From NCBI RefSeq assembly GCF_000002865.3, contig NW_001865040.1:1186174-1250173 (forward strand): a DNA stretch of 64,000 bases, written 5' to 3'. The stretch is from Monosiga brevicollis MX1 (lineage: Eukaryota > Opisthokonta > Choanoflagellata > Craspedida > Salpingoecidae). The notes beneath the pieces are model-generated. The model had not been told where the DNA came from. It saw only the letters and a program-made list of their open reading frames with translations, and ran no database searches. A program made the translations under genes and the position numbers. Of the stretch, positions 13,675 to 25,559 are shown in pieces. Numbering within the stretch: position 1 is the stretch's first letter; the number at the start of each line of letters is the position of its first letter.

Positions 13675-14484
13675 AACGGAGTGCAATCTACCAGGCCCTC
13701 TGATCACCACACCAAAGCATTATATTATTGCATTGCAGCATGGTGCTGCTATGCGTTGCGTTGCCACCAATCATGGCGCTAGTGGTGCAGGTTGCCATGT
13801 GTGACGCCCGTGCAGTGGTCTGGCTCGACTCGAGAATGCCAGGCCGGCATTTTTGTTTTCTTCGGATTCATTTTCTGACATTCAAATTTATTTCTATCTG
13901 ACAATGACCACCATGTAAATTCCAATACTATGTTTTGACCCCCTGTTTTCTCTATCGCTCGATGCGGATTTATCACGTGGAAACAATTCAAAGTCAACTC
14001 TCGTGTGGCAGCACTTTTCTCATCCTGGTATCACCTGCTCACCCCCTGCTTTGCTCAGCCCTGTCCCACCGAGACCGCCAGCCCTGGCCAAGCGAGTTGA
14101 TGCGCTCGGCTGCGCTGTCCCTGGCCCGCCCATGCTCCCGATGGCGGCGGTTTGCGGAGCAGACGTGTTAGCATCGAGCTAGAAGATTGCACGTTGACGT
14201 TTCTCCCTTGCCGCCGCCTTTGGAAGTCGGATCAACGCGTGGCGCCTTTGACAGACGTTGGATGAATACAGACCGCAGGTCGCCGTCCTGAGCTTGGGCT
14301 TGGGCTTGGGCTGGGGCGCGTGGTGTCGGTGGTTGAGAGTTGCATTGTGCTGCTGTTGGTCCATGTCGCCTTTCCTCATCATGATGTCTCGTTTGCTCCT
14401 TGACCCGCTTCTTGGTTATGTTGCGCGCGTCGCGGAATTGGCGCCCGATTGATCACGTTGTTTCAGCTTGTTTAAACCGCCAAC
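13675..14484. promoter_or_regulatory. Region upstream of RPS3A
   Basis: No supported gene. It holds a short imperfect GGGCTT hexamer run at about 14287-14310 and the sequence 5' of the eS1 gene. Short open frames here have no recognisable content. Confidence 0.4.
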
Positions 14485-15662
14485 ATGGCTGTCGGCAAGA
14501 ACAAGGTGCGTGGCTGGCCTTCGGGGTCCATGGGGCAGGGGCAGGGGCAGGGACGCTTTCGTGAATACGCATGGATTTTAGGAGAATTGGGAAGGTGTTT
14601 CATGGCGGGCATGGGCATGATACAAGAGTCACGCTCCCACATTGATGTCTCGATGTCTTGGTTGGCTCGTGACTGATCTCTGTGCCAATGCTGCTGCTGC
14701 TGCTGCTGCTGGGATGATGGATTTGAGTAGAAGCTCATGAAGGGCAAGAAGGGCGGCAAGAAGAAAGTCGTTGATGTCTTCACCAAGAAGGAGTGGTATG
14801 ACGTCAAGGCCCCTTCCTACTTCAAGAAGGTGCGTTTCCCACTTTTGAGCTCTCGTTGTGTCATCTGGGTGCGGATAGATTCAGATGAGCTTCAAAATTG
14901 CCCGTACGGGGCATTTGTGTCAAGCGAGGCTCATGCGTGCCTGGTTCCTTTTCCTTACGGTTGCGGCCTCACCTTTTTTTCGTTTTGTAATTTTTTTTTT
15001 AGCGCCAAGTTGGCAAGACCCCGGTGAACCGCACCGCTGGTACCAAGCTGTCTGCTGACGGTCTCCGTGGCCGCGTGTACGAGATGTCCCTGGCCGATCT
15101 CAACGACGACGAGTCGACCTTCCGCAAGGTCAAGCTCCAGGTCGAGGAGATCCAGGGCACCGAGTGCCTGACCAACTTCCACGGCATGAGCCTCACCACG
15201 GACAAGCTCCGTAGCCTTGTCAAGAAGTGGCGCTCGCTCATCGAGGCCTTTGTTGATGTCAAGACCAACGACGGCTACGTTCTGCGTATCTTCTCCATTG
15301 GCTTCACCAAGAAGCAGGCCAACAGCGACCGCAAGACCTGCTACGCTCAGTCTGCTCAGAAGCGCGCTCTCCGCGCCAAGATGGTCGAGATCATGCAGCG
15401 TGAGGCCACCTGCGACCTCAAGGAGTTCGTCTCCAAGCTCATGCCCGGCACCATCGGTCAGGAGATCCAGAAGAAGTGCCAGTCCATCTTCCCCCTCCAG
15501 GATGTGTACATCCGCAAGGTCAAGGTCCTGAAGAAGCCCCGCTTCGACGTGTCCAAGCTCCTCGAGCTCCACGGCGAGGCCGGTGGTGTCACCGCTGACA
15601 AGGGCAAGACCGTTGCCAAGTCGGGCGAGTTTGTCGAGCCCAAGCCCCAGACCTCGGTATAA
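14485..15662 (+). CDS. RPS3A: 40S ribosomal protein S3a (eS1)
   Basis: Component of the small ribosomal subunit. Three exons. Exon 1, 14485-14505, is 'MAVGKNK'. Exon 2, 14731-14829, is '[17 protein letters not shown]...' to 'APSYFKK'. Exon 3, 15003-15662, starts '[15 protein letters not shown]'. All junctions are in phase 0 with GTGCGT donors. The sequence is collinear with human RPS3A throughout: 'CLTNFHGM', '[14 protein letters not shown]', '[17 protein letters not shown]', '[20 protein letters not shown]'. It is about 259 aa, near the usual 264. Codons are strongly C-ending, as expected for a highly expressed gene. The tail is shorter and more divergent than in animals. Confidence 0.97.
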
Positions 15663-16036
15663 GCGTGCTCCCCGAGCCATGACAGACGGTTGCGCGCCCG
15701 TGCTATCAACACCCAGGCCCTTTGTTGGTGGTTTTTCTATGTGCCAATTTAAGGCTTGAGGATATCATTACAGTCTTCTCGTCTCCCCTTTCCTTTTTTC
15801 ATGTGCACCGCCAGAAAGGCTCAAAAAGGTTTGAACCATTTGTTCTTCTCCTTTTGGAATGAATTAGGTTGGTCCAAGCAGCAATGCAGTCGAGTGCGTT
15901 GTAGGTCGGGTGAAAGCACAAAACAAAACCGAACAAGATAAGAAAAACGCGAAACCAAAAAAAATTAATGTACGACATGAAAACGCACAGCCAAGCCCTT
16001 TGGGTTGTGTCAAGGAAGGATGTGACACGCTTGTGG
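15663..16036. other. Intergenic, convergent 3' ends
   Basis: Between the stops of RPS3A (+) and the Slingshot gene (-). AT-richer than its surroundings, probably both 3' UTRs; nothing else seen. Confidence 0.5.
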
Positions 16037-16790
16037 TCAGAGGTGCAGTGATTGCTCATACTCCTATTGGTACAGAGCGCAAGGGTGAGGGGTGAGTCCA
16101 CCAAGCGAAGAGAGGTGAAAACAAGGTAGAAGAAATAAGTCGACGAAAACAAGAAAAAAAAAAAAAAAAAAAAAAAAGGAAAAGGAAGTACCTTCAGCTG
16201 TTCCCAGAATCCTTTGTTGGGTTGCACCACGTTTCGGCGCTCACGTACGTATTCAAAAGTATGGTCGCGCGTCCAGCTAATGGGATTAACAGCGAGGAGG
16301 AGGGCCGTCATTTCGAAAGCGAAGGAGCATCAGAGAAAGTTTCAAGATCACGTCAAGGCGGCAGCGGTGAGGGTGGTACGTGCTGACATACCCGTGAAAA
16401 CGCATGAGATATGCCATCACCGTCGAAGCCGAGCGACTCACACCCATTTTACAATGAACCAGAACGCGCGAGTCGTTTGCACGTGCAAGTTCAATAAAGT
16501 CAAAGGTGCGATTCCAGTGCTGCAGCAAATTCTCCGTTTCCTCATCTGGAAGCGATATCCGCAGATACTCAAAGTCTTGCTCAAAGTAGCTGGGTACTTC
16601 CTAAGCACAGCCACAGGTACTGCATTGGTCAGGACCACAACCATGGGCACGGGTGTGGGCACGCCTGACACGGCGTTTGCTCTATGGTGCTCCCTTGCTA
16701 TGACACGCCGCGTACCTCTGTCACGTTGAGAATGTGGGAGCAGCCATTTTCGCGCAGCTCCTCCAGGTTGCAGGCATTCCATTCAGTGCC

Positions 16791-16832
<42 letters not shown>

Positions 16833-18571
16833 AAGCGGCCATGGAATAAACATGTGAGTGCAAGCAGGCTCGAGTCCACTTCGTGTGGGGCGGAGAAGCA
16901 GATGGAGTGTGCACAAGTCCGGCGCACCCAAGAAGATGAGGTCGGAGATGGGGGAAGGAGGGGCCATCTGGCCAAAGGCAACAATCATCTGCTCGTCGAT
17001 GTAGCCTTTAAACTGCTTCAAGGTTCGCCCAAACTTGAGCTCCAGTGCCAACCGCACCTGAGGTAGGAAGCGGGGTTTAAATGAGGTCACTCTGGTTGAA
17101 GCAAAAAATATGTGAAGGTTCTCCCGATACTGAGGAAGTGGCAATGTACCAACCTCTTTGCTTGTCAAGGTGTCAAGATCGCTGGCCGCAATGATTTTCT
17201 TGATCTCTGGAAGCAGAAGCCGGCGCCACTCATCCTCCGAGCGCTCCTCGAAGGGTCGCGGTGTTGATGGCTCTGAGTTATCGTCCTATTCGACCCCAGA
17301 TTCAACGAGCAGGAAAGCAAGCGCAGTGAGGTTTTCTGTTGAGCGACGGTGTGGTGTGGATGCGGTACATACACACCCACCGCAGAAGAGGTTTCATCCA
17401 GCGCACTGGTGTCAGCAAGGAAGCTGGAGAGGGCTGGGGGGGCATCCTTGGAGGGCAGGTAGTGTCGGGTCCAACCCCAGTCAGCTTCGCTGGCCTTGGC
17501 GCGCTCGACAAAACCACTAATGGCAGCAACCGCGGTCCAGAGGGAGAGGACTGAAGCGAGTTTGAAGCGAAACGTCTACAAGCGCCGCCACCAGAAAAAG
17601 ACAAAGAAAAAAGAAAAAAGAAAAAGAAATACAGGTATGGGATGATAAAAAGCCGCGTCCCGACGGGATGTATGCCACATGAGCTGTTAGGTACTCGGTG
17701 AGAGGAGGAGGAGGGAGAGGCGGGGCAATGTTGTCATGATCCAAGCCAACCCCACGCATCAATAGCGCACCTCGTTCGTTTGATGGGGGTCAAGGATGTT
17801 ATTAAAGGTGAATGTGCCATCACCATGAAGTTTAAAGTTGCTTTGCCGGCCAATGGGCACAACATGATCGACATGGAAGGCATGGTCGCCGTCTTTAATG
17901 GGCTCAGCGGGAGTCTCGGCTTGGCGACTCAGACATAGGATGCAGGCCTGGTTTTCCGAGTGTCGGATGAGAGCCAGGAAGAAGCGCTTGTCTGAAGCCG
18001 TTTCCATATCCGAATCGAGTTGATGAAGCTTGCAGGCCAGCACACAATCGTCCTCTTCATTGAGAAGGCTGGCAGCCAGCTCCAACACTTGTTCCACTTC
18101 GGCCATGCCCGAGTCCTCGTTGCTCGGCGCATTGGTGGGGGCTGTGGAGGCTGGTGATGATGTGGGGGATGCACTCTGTTTCTTCAATTGACGTTGGCGT
18201 CGGAGTGCACTAGCGGCTTCAGCGGCTGAGATCCCTCCACCTCGACCTTGACGCGGATCGCGGGCGGCCGTGATGGAGTCTAGGCGAGCAAAAGGCAAAT
18301 CGCCGGCCACCGCGGTGGTGCGCGTCGTGTTGTAGGTGAAGAGGCCACCGCCACCCTCGCGATGACGCTGCAACACATACATGGGCAGTTCTTTAGCGGC
18401 TGCATGTGCACTGGCCGTGGCAATGGAGAGCGTGCGGCGCGGCCCATGGCGCATGACAGAAAACATGCGCGAGGCGGTGCGCTGCTTCAGACCCGCGTGG
18501 GGGGAGGAGATGGTAGTACGCCTGTTCAGCCCACTCAGCGAGCTTCCGCGTGGCGACTGAGAAGTTGCCAT
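16037..18571 (-). CDS. SSH: Slingshot-family cofilin phosphatase (short form)
   Basis: Dual-specificity phosphatase expected to dephosphorylate ADF/cofilin and so activate actin severing. In order: an N-terminal low-complexity region starting 'MATSQSPRGSS'; the conserved SSH-N region ending 'SNFKLHGDGTFTFNN' (17.8 kb); 'WGWTRHYLPSK' (17.4 kb); a DEK_C-like segment 'AASDLDTLTSKE' + 'VRLALELKFGRTLKQFKGYI' split by an intron (17.16/17.05 kb); then the phosphatase domain: 'SEWNACNLEELRENG', 'SHILNVTE' and the P-loop 'VLVHCKMGVSRSAST' with the catalytic Cys. 'FEYVRERRNVVQPN' follows. The last 27-nt exon (16037-16063) completes 'WEQLKEYEQSLHL', then TGA. The protein stops directly after the phosphatase domain, so the long actin-binding tail of animal SSH proteins is absent. 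An in-frame upstream ATG-like start extends to 18640. Confidence 0.9.
16154..16177. repeat. Poly-A/T tract in Slingshot last intron
   Basis: About 24 consecutive A on the + strand (poly-T in the transcript), within the intron before the final 27-nt exon. Confidence 0.85.
16795..16832. repeat. (TG)n microsatellite in Slingshot intron
   Basis: About 18 TG units (CA on the coding strand), lying in the intron just upstream of the 'SEWNACNLEE' exon. Confidence 0.9.
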
Positions 18572-18763
18572 GGTTTCGTTCTCAGGCTGATCTGTCCGGC
18601 AGCGCGGGTGCCTCAAAATCCTGCGGTTGTGACGGGTCACGACAACCGTCAGCGGTCCAGTCGACCCTCACCCCCCCCGTCGCCTCCCACCAAGCAAAGT
18701 AACGCAAGTGAGTCAGCGCCAACGCGGTACCGAACTCAGTGACCATAACCCAATTCTCTCTGA

Positions 18764-18920
<157 letters not shown>

Positions 18921-19014
18921 GTCGTTAACGAACACACACACAGAGTTCAATTCCCAAACAGCAAGAGTGCAGGATTCGAGGTCCGACCGAGCTCTCCGGC
19001 TGGTTGATGGCGAC

Positions 19015-19026
19015 GTTGCCGGCAAC
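19015..19026 (+). promoter_or_regulatory. RFX X-box-like palindrome
   Basis: GTTGCC immediately followed by GGCAAC. Both half-sites match the RFX consensus GTNRCC(N0-3)RGYAAC, with a spacer of 0. It is about 300 bp upstream of the NDK-fold gene start (19324) and 444 bp from the Slingshot start. RFX factors control ciliary genes in animals. Confidence 0.5.
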
Positions 19027-19323
19027 GGGAGGGTAAGGGTGTGCATTTGGCGAGCGTGAGGCAATTTTAGTAGCTAGCTTGACCGCCTGTGGAGCCATCA
19101 TCGAATGGGCGGCATACCTCCATCCTTGATTTCAGACTGCAACTTCTCAGCTGCCGCAGCCCGTCACCGTCAAGCGAGCATTTCAGTTCAGCTCTTCCTT
19201 TACGGCCTTCTGGCTTGCTTCCGACAAGCTCTGTCCAGCCGTGGCTTCGCCAGGCGAGTTCAAAGTTTTCAAGGAAATTGAAGTCGCGCCTTGGCTGGCG
19301 CACAGTGGAGGCCAGACGGCGCC

Positions 19324-21680
19324 ATGGACGGCCTGGGTTCACTGGATTTGCCCTCGTTGAGCAGTGATGACGAGGTAACCCGCGCTCGTCTTGCCTGTTC
19401 TTGTGCCTGAGGCGTTGGCAGGGCGTTGACAGGGCCTTGCGCAAAGCTAAGCTGCAGCATGATATCGGTTGGATCACATCGTTGCTAATCTCTCATGGTC
19501 ATCTTCCCCCTGTCTTGTGCCCTCTTCTCGCTCACGGCCCGACAGACAGCCTCTGAACCTGACATTGGCATCTTTCAACGAGGTGGAGACTGGGACTGGA
19601 AGGACGCTTTGGCACCATCCAGTTCCCGTGCGACCTCAATCCGCGCCCTTTCACCGACTCACTCACTGAGTGAGGTGGGGTCCATCGCTGGTGCTGACAC
19701 GCAACAATCCAATTCCCATAAACGCCAGGTCGATGCAGCCGATAGCCCTCGCATAGCCAGCCCCAACACCGCTGCGGGCATAGCGCCGGATCGTTTCCTG
19801 GGTCCAGATCCAAGCGAGGTCGACGCAGATCTCAATGCTTTTCTTGGACCACGTCCCGACCCAGCTGCTCTTGCCCTGGCGTCCCAAGTGGCTGCCGAGC
19901 ACCAACCAGTTCCAGGCCTTGGTGCGCTGCGGCTGGAGCTGCCTGACATGAGTGGTCTTGCTTCTTTCACGGTTCCGTCCACCGCGCCAATCAGGCCCAG
20001 TTGCACCCCAGTGTCAGCCGCGTCGTCACCAGGGCCAGCAAAGGCGTGCGTGCAGCAAGGTGGCCATGGTTTTGCAGCCCGATCCTCAAGGCAAATCACC
20101 ACGGCTGGCCATGATCGGCATCGCGAGCCCAGTCGCACAATGCGGGCTCGCATGCTATTGACCCCCAATGCCCAGCAGGCGATGGGGCATCATGGCCCGG
20201 GTGAGGGTGCACAGGCCACTGCTCAAAGCGATACAGATGAGGATGACGACGAGGATGACGATGATGATGATGATGACGACCTTTTGCTCCAAGCACGGCG
20301 GCAGCTGCGTGGCCGCGTAGCTGGTCCCATCACGGCACAGCAAGCTCGCGGACGTACCTCTTCATCGACGCGTGCCTTACACAACCCGTTGGGCGACGAA
20401 GATGCAAAAATGAGGCAGGAACCCTTGGGCAACGGGGTGGCCTCAAACCCAAGCCCGAGCACACACCGCGATCGTCACGTGCACTTTAATCCTTCTCTAC
20501 ATTTCTTCTCCTTGGAAACTGCCGAGGCGAGCGCGCGATTGACGCGCACGCCTCACTCTCGCCCCACTGTGGTACGAATGCGTCGTGCCAGTCGAACGCT
20601 GCCCTCTTCCGACGCACACCCCCAAGTGGAATCAGAAAGCCCTGGCATAGCACACAGGCCGCCAGATGATGGGCTCGACGTTGCTGCCACCGAGACTGCG
20701 TCCGCCACAAATGTCGTGGCTACCTCGGGTGCCACAGCGTCCGAGAATGTCGTGAGCGAAGGTGACACGGCCAATTCCGGCTCCACTCTAGCCGAGCCCA
20801 CCGACAAGAGCAAGGCCCTGCGGCTTCTGCTACAGACTACTAGTGATCCCGAAACAGCCGCGCTGCCCAAAGGCTTGCCACGCAGAGAGCGCGCGAGCGA
20901 TTTCACTCAAAGGGCGTTGCAGCGTCTTGATCAGCGTCGTGGCTGTGGACTCAGCTTGCACCAGTCCAACATTACCCTCACGCAGCCAGATTTTGGCCTA
21001 GTTTACCCGCTAGCCAGTGCCGACTTGGACCGTTGTGCCGACCACCGCTTTCGCCTTGACTTGACGGGCTTGTCGCTTTCTTGCATTGGGGCTATCATTG
21101 TGCCGCTGACCATGCTTTTGCACAACGAGGCGCTGCAGCTTACAGCGCTTCAAGTCTGTCGGGCACCCAGTAGCCGTATTTATTTGACCTTTCTATTGCG
21201 ATCTGATCAGTCCTTGGAAGTCACCACGGAGCGCCTGCGGCATCGGCTTCAGCAGGCCTCTTACGGAAGTCGCTTAGGTGCCCAAGAGGAAGTGATTGCC
21301 GCCGCCGTTGATGGCGTGACTGCAACCCCTTCAGAAGCTTGGGCGAGCTTTTCCCACGCCTGTGATGCACGCATAGCCCCAAACAACAATGGCTCCAACC
21401 TGCAGCACGATGTGGCTCTGCTCGAAGCTCAGTGTGAGCCAGCCTTGCTCGCTGAATGCCTGACCGTCCTTGAGGCCCATAGCGCTGCGTTATTTGGCTG
21501 CCGCCTGGTCTACCGGAGCGAGGTGCCCTGGTTAGCCCTGGCCGTCTACGGCAATGGCGTGGTGGAGCGTCTGACGAATTCTGTTGGTCCAGCAGATCTG
21601 GCTGTCGCGGCAGCAACTGCTCCTGGTTAGTCTTGCGAGGGTAATGGTAGCTTCTTCCTTCCTTTGATTGTCACGGGCGC

Positions 21681-21751
<71 letters not shown>

Positions 21752-24212
21752 CTTTCTCTCTTGTCTGCTCGCATCTGTTCGGACTCGTCCTTTCATGGCG
21801 CCTTGCTTTTCTCATTCGTCTGCCATCACACGGGTTTTTGCGACATAGAGAGCCTGCGAGCTCGCTTTGGGCATCAATTCGGGGATTGTGTCCGTGCTAC
21901 TCATCATAGTTACCAGGCGCTTGCCGACCTTATCACCGCGTTTGGGCCCCGTATTTGGACCGAGCGTCAACTCAAAGAGTACGCCACGCAGGCATTGGTT
22001 ATCGCTCCTTCCTGCTGTTTTCTGCCAGGACACGGTTGGCTTGTCCGATGCAGCTGGGCAAATGATCCCATCTCACGCGTGGCCGCAATGATTATCGCCA
22101 GGTACCAAGGCGTCCCAACCCTGCTGAGTACCCCAGATTTAGAAGGACTGGTTTTACTTGTAAGCGTCGCAACTGTTGATCTGGTCCGGCGTGCCATCTG
22201 TTCGCTTGTGGCCGAGGGTACGTGATCTTAGAATGCCATCCATTGCTTTGAGAGGGTTTGCTGCTGAGCGGACCGGTCAACAAGTGTGTTGATGACTGCT
22301 GTCTGGGTGGCTGCAGGCATCGGTATTGCGACCGCGGGATACGTGCGCTTGAGCAAGGAATTGGCAGCAAGTCTCCTGCCTGAAGCAACGCCCCGTTCCA
22401 TCTTCCTGGTGTCGTGCCAGGGTTTGGGTTTGTGGCAGCGGCGGACAGCGCTTCGCCAGCGGTTGCGAGACGCTACCTTGGCAAATGTCGTGCTTAGCCT
22501 CCGCTTCGTGGTGGGAGACAACGTCGAAGGAGCAAGCATTCCACGTCGGGTGCTGGATGAACATGAGCTTGCTGTTGTGCTTCAAGCGCAGCTGGCAGAG
22601 ATTCCACACGCACCACCTCAATCGGGGCGCCTCAGCAGTGCCTTTGAGCAACTTGACGCTCTACTTCCAGTGGTCGCCGTTGCCACGCTGGTGGATTCCA
22701 CACCTGACGTGATGGCAGCCGCACTTGACGAACTGCATGCCTTGCCCAAGTTCCACCTCATGGGTTTCAAGCGCGTGTGTCAGGTATGTCCCGCAGCTTG
22801 AGAAGGTCTATGCTGAGCGTCTGGTGGTACGATCGCGCTAACTCCTTCGTCTGGCCACCTAGCTGTCGCGCAGTCAGGTGCGAGCGCTGGCGCGGGGCGA
22901 AGTGGGGACGTCTGCTTGGAAAGCAAGCGTTGCTCAATTGTCGGCACCCGGCGTGTCCATATTCGCCCTTCTTCATGCACACGGAGACGACCTTCCGATT
23001 CTCCGGTATGATTGATGAATTTTGCCCCAGAGCGAGTCCTACCGGACAGGTTACTCATTGACTGGTCTTTGGGTGCTGTGATCGTGTTTTCAGGCGGCGG
23101 GGCTTTGCCTGGCAGGCCCCCACAACTTTGTCCTCTCTCTTTCACATGCACGAGCTTCGTTTGGTGGAAACGTGGTTCCGCCCCTGTCTCGCCCCACCAC
23201 GGCCGCTGCAATTGCTCGAGCCGCGCGTGTACGGCGCGGCAGAAAGCGTATGTGTTGTTGGAACGGCACAGGGCGATGCGGCCATTGCCGAGACATTGCA
23301 CTACCTGACCGATCACAACCAGGAGGTTGGATGCCTGAAACCATGAATCGTGGCTTTACAGCTCAGCCTTTATCAACTGAACGTCTCGAACTCAATCCAT
23401 TGCTTTGGGCGATGGGGACACTTAGGTCGAGTCTCTGCACACGGTGACGCTAGACGAGACGTTGCAACGCATGCTGGTTGCAGCGGATGAGGACGGGTTT
23501 GCAGAGATGGATAGCACAGCCTTTGGCGCAGGTAGCGCGGTCGTAGTCGCTTTGATTGGGGGCAACAACGCCGTGCAGCGCCTTCATGCCTTGCGTACGG
23601 AGCTTCAAGCACGAGGCCACATTGGCATTGCCGGTGCGTTTCTGCCCGCCTCGGATGCAGCTTCTGCTTCGGGCGAGACCTGCCTTTGTCAGTGCTGGCA
23701 ATGACTGACGGACCTGTTTGTCGATGGGATGGGCTTCTTTTGTTTTCTATTTTTGCTCGGGCACCTTGTCCCTTTGGGTTACAGTGAGCTCTTCATTTGA
23801 GGCCGCACAGGAGCTGGTTTGGACACTGCGACAACACCTGTCGACCGTCGATGCGTTGGGCATGGGCTCCTTGCGCCGCTCAACCCGTGTCTCGAGTTCG
23901 CCGCTGGACAAGTTGCAGGAGCTGCTATTACTTCAGGTGGCTCCCGGAGCTGTCGGGCGTGCTGTGCAGCTCGCTCGTAAGGAGGATTATGTGCTTGTTG
24001 GCGTCCAAAGCGTCGAATCGGATGGCGCCGTGGCCTTGGCGTTCGAGCGCGCGAATGCCGTCACCTGCGCACAACAGCATTTCGCGCCTTCGTGGCTGCA
24101 GGAGGTAGCGCCCACGCTTGGAGTAGCTGAGAATCTGCGCCAGATTGAAGGCCAATTTGGGGTTTTGTTCCATGGCGCTCACTGGCAAATTACCCGCTCA
24201 CTCATTTCATAA
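19324..24212 (+). CDS. Large multidomain protein with nucleoside diphosphate kinase fold
   Basis: Exon 1 (19324-19371) 'MDGLGSLDLPSLSSDDE' splices to a long exon 2 from 19546. The first about 450 aa of exon 2 are low-complexity, with a poly-Asp run near 20.25 kb. An NDK domain is then clear: 'WLALAVYGNGVVERL', 'NSVGPADLAVAAATAP' and, after a GT-repeat intron, 'ESLRARFGHQFG' followed by 'VRATHHSYQALADLITAFGP'. This aligns with the NDK signature [AV]-x-H-G-S-D...FFP. The active-site His is kept but Gly-Ser-Asp is altered, so catalysis is doubtful. Further exons look like degenerate NDK repeats ('VVVALIGGNNAVQRLHAL', 'VRALARGEVGTSAW', 'ARKEDYVLVGVQSVESDG'). The stop is TAA at 24210-24212. Multi-NDK proteins are often axonemal, which fits the X-box; no precise orthologue is claimed. 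Confidence 0.6.
21677..21752. repeat. (GC)n-(GT)n-(GC)n tract in the NDK-fold gene intron
   Basis: An uninterrupted alternating purine-pyrimidine tract: GC units, about 25 GT units, then GC units again. It lies in the intron that splits the NDK domain between 'AAATAP' and 'ESLRARFG'. Such sequence favours Z-DNA. Confidence 0.9.
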
Positions 24213-24872
24213 ATAATTTTAATTGACTGCTTTGGCACAATGAACAATGCCCTGTGGTCTCCTCCTGACTTGGCTGATTGCCTGTTTCCCAAGTGCATGC
24301 CCACTAGTAAATGGATTGTGTGGTCGTTTTGTTTGTTTCGCTTTGTTTTTGATTTGGATCTGGGAACGCAGTTTCTCCATGCAGTGAGGCTTGAGCACAT
24401 GAGCCTGGCTTGCCAGCCTCATGTGCTTCTGCGCAACCCGCATTTTCTGCCACAAATAAACATGAAGATGGCCGATTTGATGCTCCCTTGGCGATGCAAC
24501 CTGCTTCTCGAGACCAGGCAAAAGATGAACAGACAAGAGACGAGTTGCTGAGCATATATTCTTGGATTGAGGCTCCATGCAGCGCAAGCAAACATGGAGT
24601 TAGGCGGGGGGAAAGGGTGGGGATGGGAGAAGAATGTCACGGATGTGTCATCATGGGCATCGATCCTCATTGTTGCATATGGTGCAATCTAGATGGCCTG
24701 GCCAAAATGACAGCGCCAACACGAGCGCAGCACGGGCAGGCACCACTGGGGCTTCTTCAGGGTGGTAGGGGACCTCAGCCCTGAGGGTTGTCCAGGCTGG
24801 AGGATCAAGGAAAAAAAAAAAGAGTAGAGATCGAGGCAATTATGGGCAGATGGTGGCAAATCGAAGGGACAT
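24213..24872. other. Intergenic, convergent 3' ends
   Basis: Between the NDK-fold gene (+) and the small mitochondrial protein gene (-). No conserved coding signal; probably UTRs. Confidence 0.5.
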
Positions 24873-25079
24873 TTACGCCTTCTTGGCAACACCCATGCGC
24901 TCAGCCAAAACCTGGGCAACACGGTCGTCCAGGCTCTTGGCGTGCTTCTTGCCGTACTCCTTGAGCTTGTCGGCGAAGGTGTCACGCACGATATCCTTCT
25001 TGGGCGCCGCAGCCTTGGCCGAAGCAAAGCGGACCGAGCCGGTCACGCGCATCGCAGCAGTACGAACAGCAGCAAACAT
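24873..25079 (-). CDS. Small mitochondrial protein resembling ATP synthase coupling factor 6
   Basis: 68 aa, single exon, ATG at 25079, TAA at 24875-24873. The N-terminus 'MFAAVRTAAMRVTGSVRFAS' is Arg/Ala-rich without acidic residues, typical of a mitochondrial presequence. The mature part 'KKDIVRDTFADKLKEY' resembles the D-x-[VI]-x-x-x-F-x-D-K-[ILV]-[RK]-E-Y core of F6 (ATP5PF), a subunit of the F1Fo peripheral stalk. The following Lys/Ala-rich helix is shorter than in animal F6. The match is short, so another small mitochondrial protein is possible. Codon use is C-biased like the ribosomal gene, consistent with high expression. Confidence 0.45.
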   Translation of the reverse strand: MFAAVRTAAMRVTGSVRFASAKAAAPKKDIVRDTFADKLKEYGKKHAKSLDDRVAQVLAERMGVAKKA

Positions 25080-25500
25080 CTACAACATGAATGGTTCATG
25101 CACACAGTGGGGCATAGAATGGACGTTAGACCGAAAGCAGGCGATGATTGCCGGTACAGACGACACTGCCATGTCGTTACTCATCGACTCGCAATCATCC
25201 CCTATCTCTGCTCTCTTTCATACTATCCGTGGAAACATTCCATGCCTCCCCCACCCTTTCAAATGACAATTAAGATGGCCACATTCACAGCCGCGCTGCC
25301 GTTTGGGAGCGGTCGACGGCAGTCGGCACGTTGTGCCTGTGCTGGTTCGTCGTCGTCCTTACCTTGATGGTTTGTGGCAGGGGAACAAAATTGTACAATA
25401 GTTGTGATGTGTTTTTTCCTGCCAAACTTTATACTGAATCTCCGTGGCAATTTCTTCTCCCATCCGTTTTTGCTGACAACCGAGACAGTGACCAACAGTC

Positions 25501-25559
<59 letters not shown>

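Noticed and set aside
14506-14730. Intronic C/D-box snoRNA in RPS3A, as in vertebrates
   Set aside because: A GATGATGG resembles a C box but no properly placed D box or terminal stem was seen.
14955-15680. 241-aa antisense frame opposite RPS3A
   Set aside because: Mirror frame caused by strong codon bias in the ribosomal gene.
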